64,000 nucleotides of DNA from Methylocystis sp. KS32 (GTDB lineage Bacteria > Pseudomonadota > Alphaproteobacteria > Rhizobiales > Beijerinckiaceae). Both the position numbers and the translations under genes were made by a program. Below, one piece after another: positions 62,975 to 64,000 of the stretch. The stretch lies in the NCBI GenBank assembly GCA_002862095.1, contig PHSQ01000002.1:558001-622000 (forward strand), in the 5' to 3' direction. Each line of letters starts with the position of its first letter. The first letter of the stretch is position 1. A model generated the notes under the pieces. That model saw nothing but the letters and a program-made list of their open reading frames with translations, was not told the origin of the DNA and made no database searches.

Positions 62975-63020
62975 GCGGTCGGACGCACCCTTTCGCGGCG
63001 CTCACTCTGGCTGGCTATGA

Positions 63021-63944
63021 ATGTCGAACCGTTGGTCCATCAAGCCTGACTGGCGGCGCGCCGCGATGCTGGCGCCTCTCCTCGCGATGCTGACCGGCCC
63101 GGCTCACGCCCAGTTCGCCCTGCCCGGCGCCGTCGCGCCGGCCGAGGAAGGCTCGGTGGCGGTCAGCGAAGAAAAGCCGAAGCCCGCGCAAAGGAAACGC
63201 CCCAAGGCTCCCGGGGACGGCGCGGCCGGACCGGCCATGGCGCCAAAGCCGCCGAGCGAGGACAATGCGACCGGCAAGCCGCTTTGGCTGGACGGATCGC
63301 GCAGCCTGATCGAATTGCAGCGCTCCGGCGGCGAGTTGCAGGTGGCGAAACTGACCCTGAGCGGCGACCGCATCACCCGTTCCGGCGAAGCCTGCCGGGT
63401 GGATGTCGCCGGGATGCCGCTGAAGCTGACCTCCCGCGAAAACGAAAGCGGCCTGCGCCATTATGAGGTCGAATTCCCGGCCTGCCCCTTCGCCTTCGAT
63501 GTGTTGGACGGGGCCATTCTCGTCGTCAACGAAGGCGGCGCCTGCGAATTGAAGGCCGCCGACTGCCGCGCCGATCCCAATGGACTTTGGGGCGTTCCCG
63601 GCGCCGAGCTCACAGACCCCAAGCGCGCGACCGAAATGCTGAACCAGCGCGCCCGGGTGGAAAAAACCGTCCGCGCCGATTTCCATTCGCTCTACGCCAA
63701 GAACAAAAAGGACAAGATCGTCCGCAAGCTTCTGGTGCGGGAACAGGCCGGATTCTCCTCGCGGCGCGAGGAGATTTGCCGCAATTACGCGCAGGAGTCG
63801 GACTTCGGCTATTGCGCCCTGCGCGTCACCGAGGCGCGGGCGCTCACTCTCGGCACGCAGCTCGCCAAGGGCGTCAAGCTGCCGGCGAATGTCGCGGCGG
63901 AAGACGAGCCGGCGCCGCGAAAGCGGGGCAGAGGCAGGCGATAA
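63021..63944 (+). CDS. Exported protein of unknown function
   Basis: The product has 307 residues with a signal peptide ending near AHAQFA. A disordered Pro/Lys/Ala-rich part (residues about 40-80: EKPKPAQRKRPKAPGDG) is followed by a globular region with six cysteines (EACRVD, PACPFAF, GACELKAADCRAD, EICRNY, GYCALR) and a basic tail (RKRGRGRR). The cysteine spacing suggests three disulphides in the periplasm. I do not recognise the function. A short AT stretch after the stop precedes the convergent partial gene. Confidence 0.75.
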   Translation: MSNRWSIKPDWRRAAMLAPLLAMLTGPAHAQFALPGAVAPAEEGSVAVSEEKPKPAQRKRPKAPGDGAAGPAMAPKPPSEDNATGKPLWLDGSRSLIELQRSGGELQVAKLTLSGDRITRSGEACRVDVAGMPLKLTSRENESGLRHYEVEFPACPFAFDVLDGAILVVNEGGACELKAADCRADPNGLWGVPGAELTDPKRATEMLNQRARVEKTVRADFHSLYAKNKKDKIVRKLLVREQAGFSSRREEICRNYAQESDFGYCALRVTEARALTLGTQLAKGVKLPANVAAEDEPAPRKRGRGRR

Positions 63945-63955
63945 AAAAAAGCCGC

Positions 63956-64000
63956 TCAACCGCCCTTGCGGGTCAACAAACCCTTTGCGGGGTCGTAAGC
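63956..64000 (-). CDS. C-terminal end of an unidentified gene (partial)
   Basis: The minus strand reads AYDPAKGLLTRKGG followed by TGA at 63958-63956. Only 14 codons are inside the window. The low count makes this tentative. Confidence 0.3.
   Translation of the reverse strand, partial: AYDPAKGLLTRKGG

Overview
This window looks like chromosomal DNA of an alphaproteobacterium, most likely of the order Hyphomicrobiales. A methylotroph or methanotroph relative such as Methylocystaceae is my guess from gene style, but no pmo, mxa or other diagnostic gene is present. The DNA is GC-rich. dapF overlaps mtaB, infC has an ATT start, a GyrI-like membrane protein is present, and a NrtR-type regulator and short palindromic repeats are scattered between genes. 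The gene complement is mostly housekeeping and metal or redox physiology, with two mobile-repeat families and several gene remnants.

Layout. 0-4 kb: a crotonase-fold protein resembling the DSF signal synthase RpfF, followed by a membrane PAS-GGDEF-EAL protein on the same strand. 4-10.6 kb: thrS, a periplasmic unknown, an HD hydrolase, a tyrosine-phosphatase-like protein, a NrtR-like regulator and an unknown. 10.7-13.3 kb: tRNA-Tyr, a repeat cluster, and remnants of a P1B ATPase, a DUF2061 protein and a GH13 glycosidase. 13.3-18 kb: an STN-domain secreted protein, a Rieske-FAD reductase, an intact IS630-type element and nnrS. 18.6-26.5 kb: small envelope proteins, an exported KatG, a Rieske oxygenase and a four-domain HMA/SafE/cupredoxin/LysM membrane protein. 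26.5-32.5 kb: a glycosyltransferase, a small unknown and an SbcD/SbcC-like pair. 32.8-37.8 kb: a TonB-dependent receptor, a ModE regulator, a ModE-type operator in front of a dead substrate-binding-protein gene, a second ModE fragment and a YqeB-like molybdenum hydroxylase accessory protein. 38-43.6 kb: truncated haemoglobin, aminopeptidase P, ETF-quinone oxidoreductase and a ferritin-like protein. 43.7-47.5 kb: an HlyD/ABC-2 exporter operon and two small envelope proteins. 47.6-51.1 kb: an exported phosphatase or phosphodiesterase, YqhA, and a large tandem repeat array nested inside another repeat. 51.1-55.2 kb: a zinc uptake cluster (Zur-box promoter, His-containing 59-residue membrane protein, ZnuC, ZnuB, ZnuA, then a COG0523 metallochaperone). 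55.3-64 kb: rpsU, a TPR lipoprotein, TerC, mtaB/dapF, a GyrI-like protein, a lipoprotein, FmdB, infC and a secreted unknown.

Connections. Three metal themes recur: zinc (Zur operon plus COG0523), molybdenum (ModE, operator, YqeB) and probably copper (the HMA/cupredoxin fusion). A likely cell-cell signalling module opens the window. The signals I rate highest are the Zur-controlled, possibly leaderless operon with its unannotated small protein; the RpfF-like/GGDEF-EAL pair, which has an Asp where the family has a catalytic Glu; the ModE operator and promoter standing before a gene with an early TAG; the four-domain fusion; and two dispersed repeat families, one nested in the other. All functional calls rest on reading the translated sequence; no database search was run.
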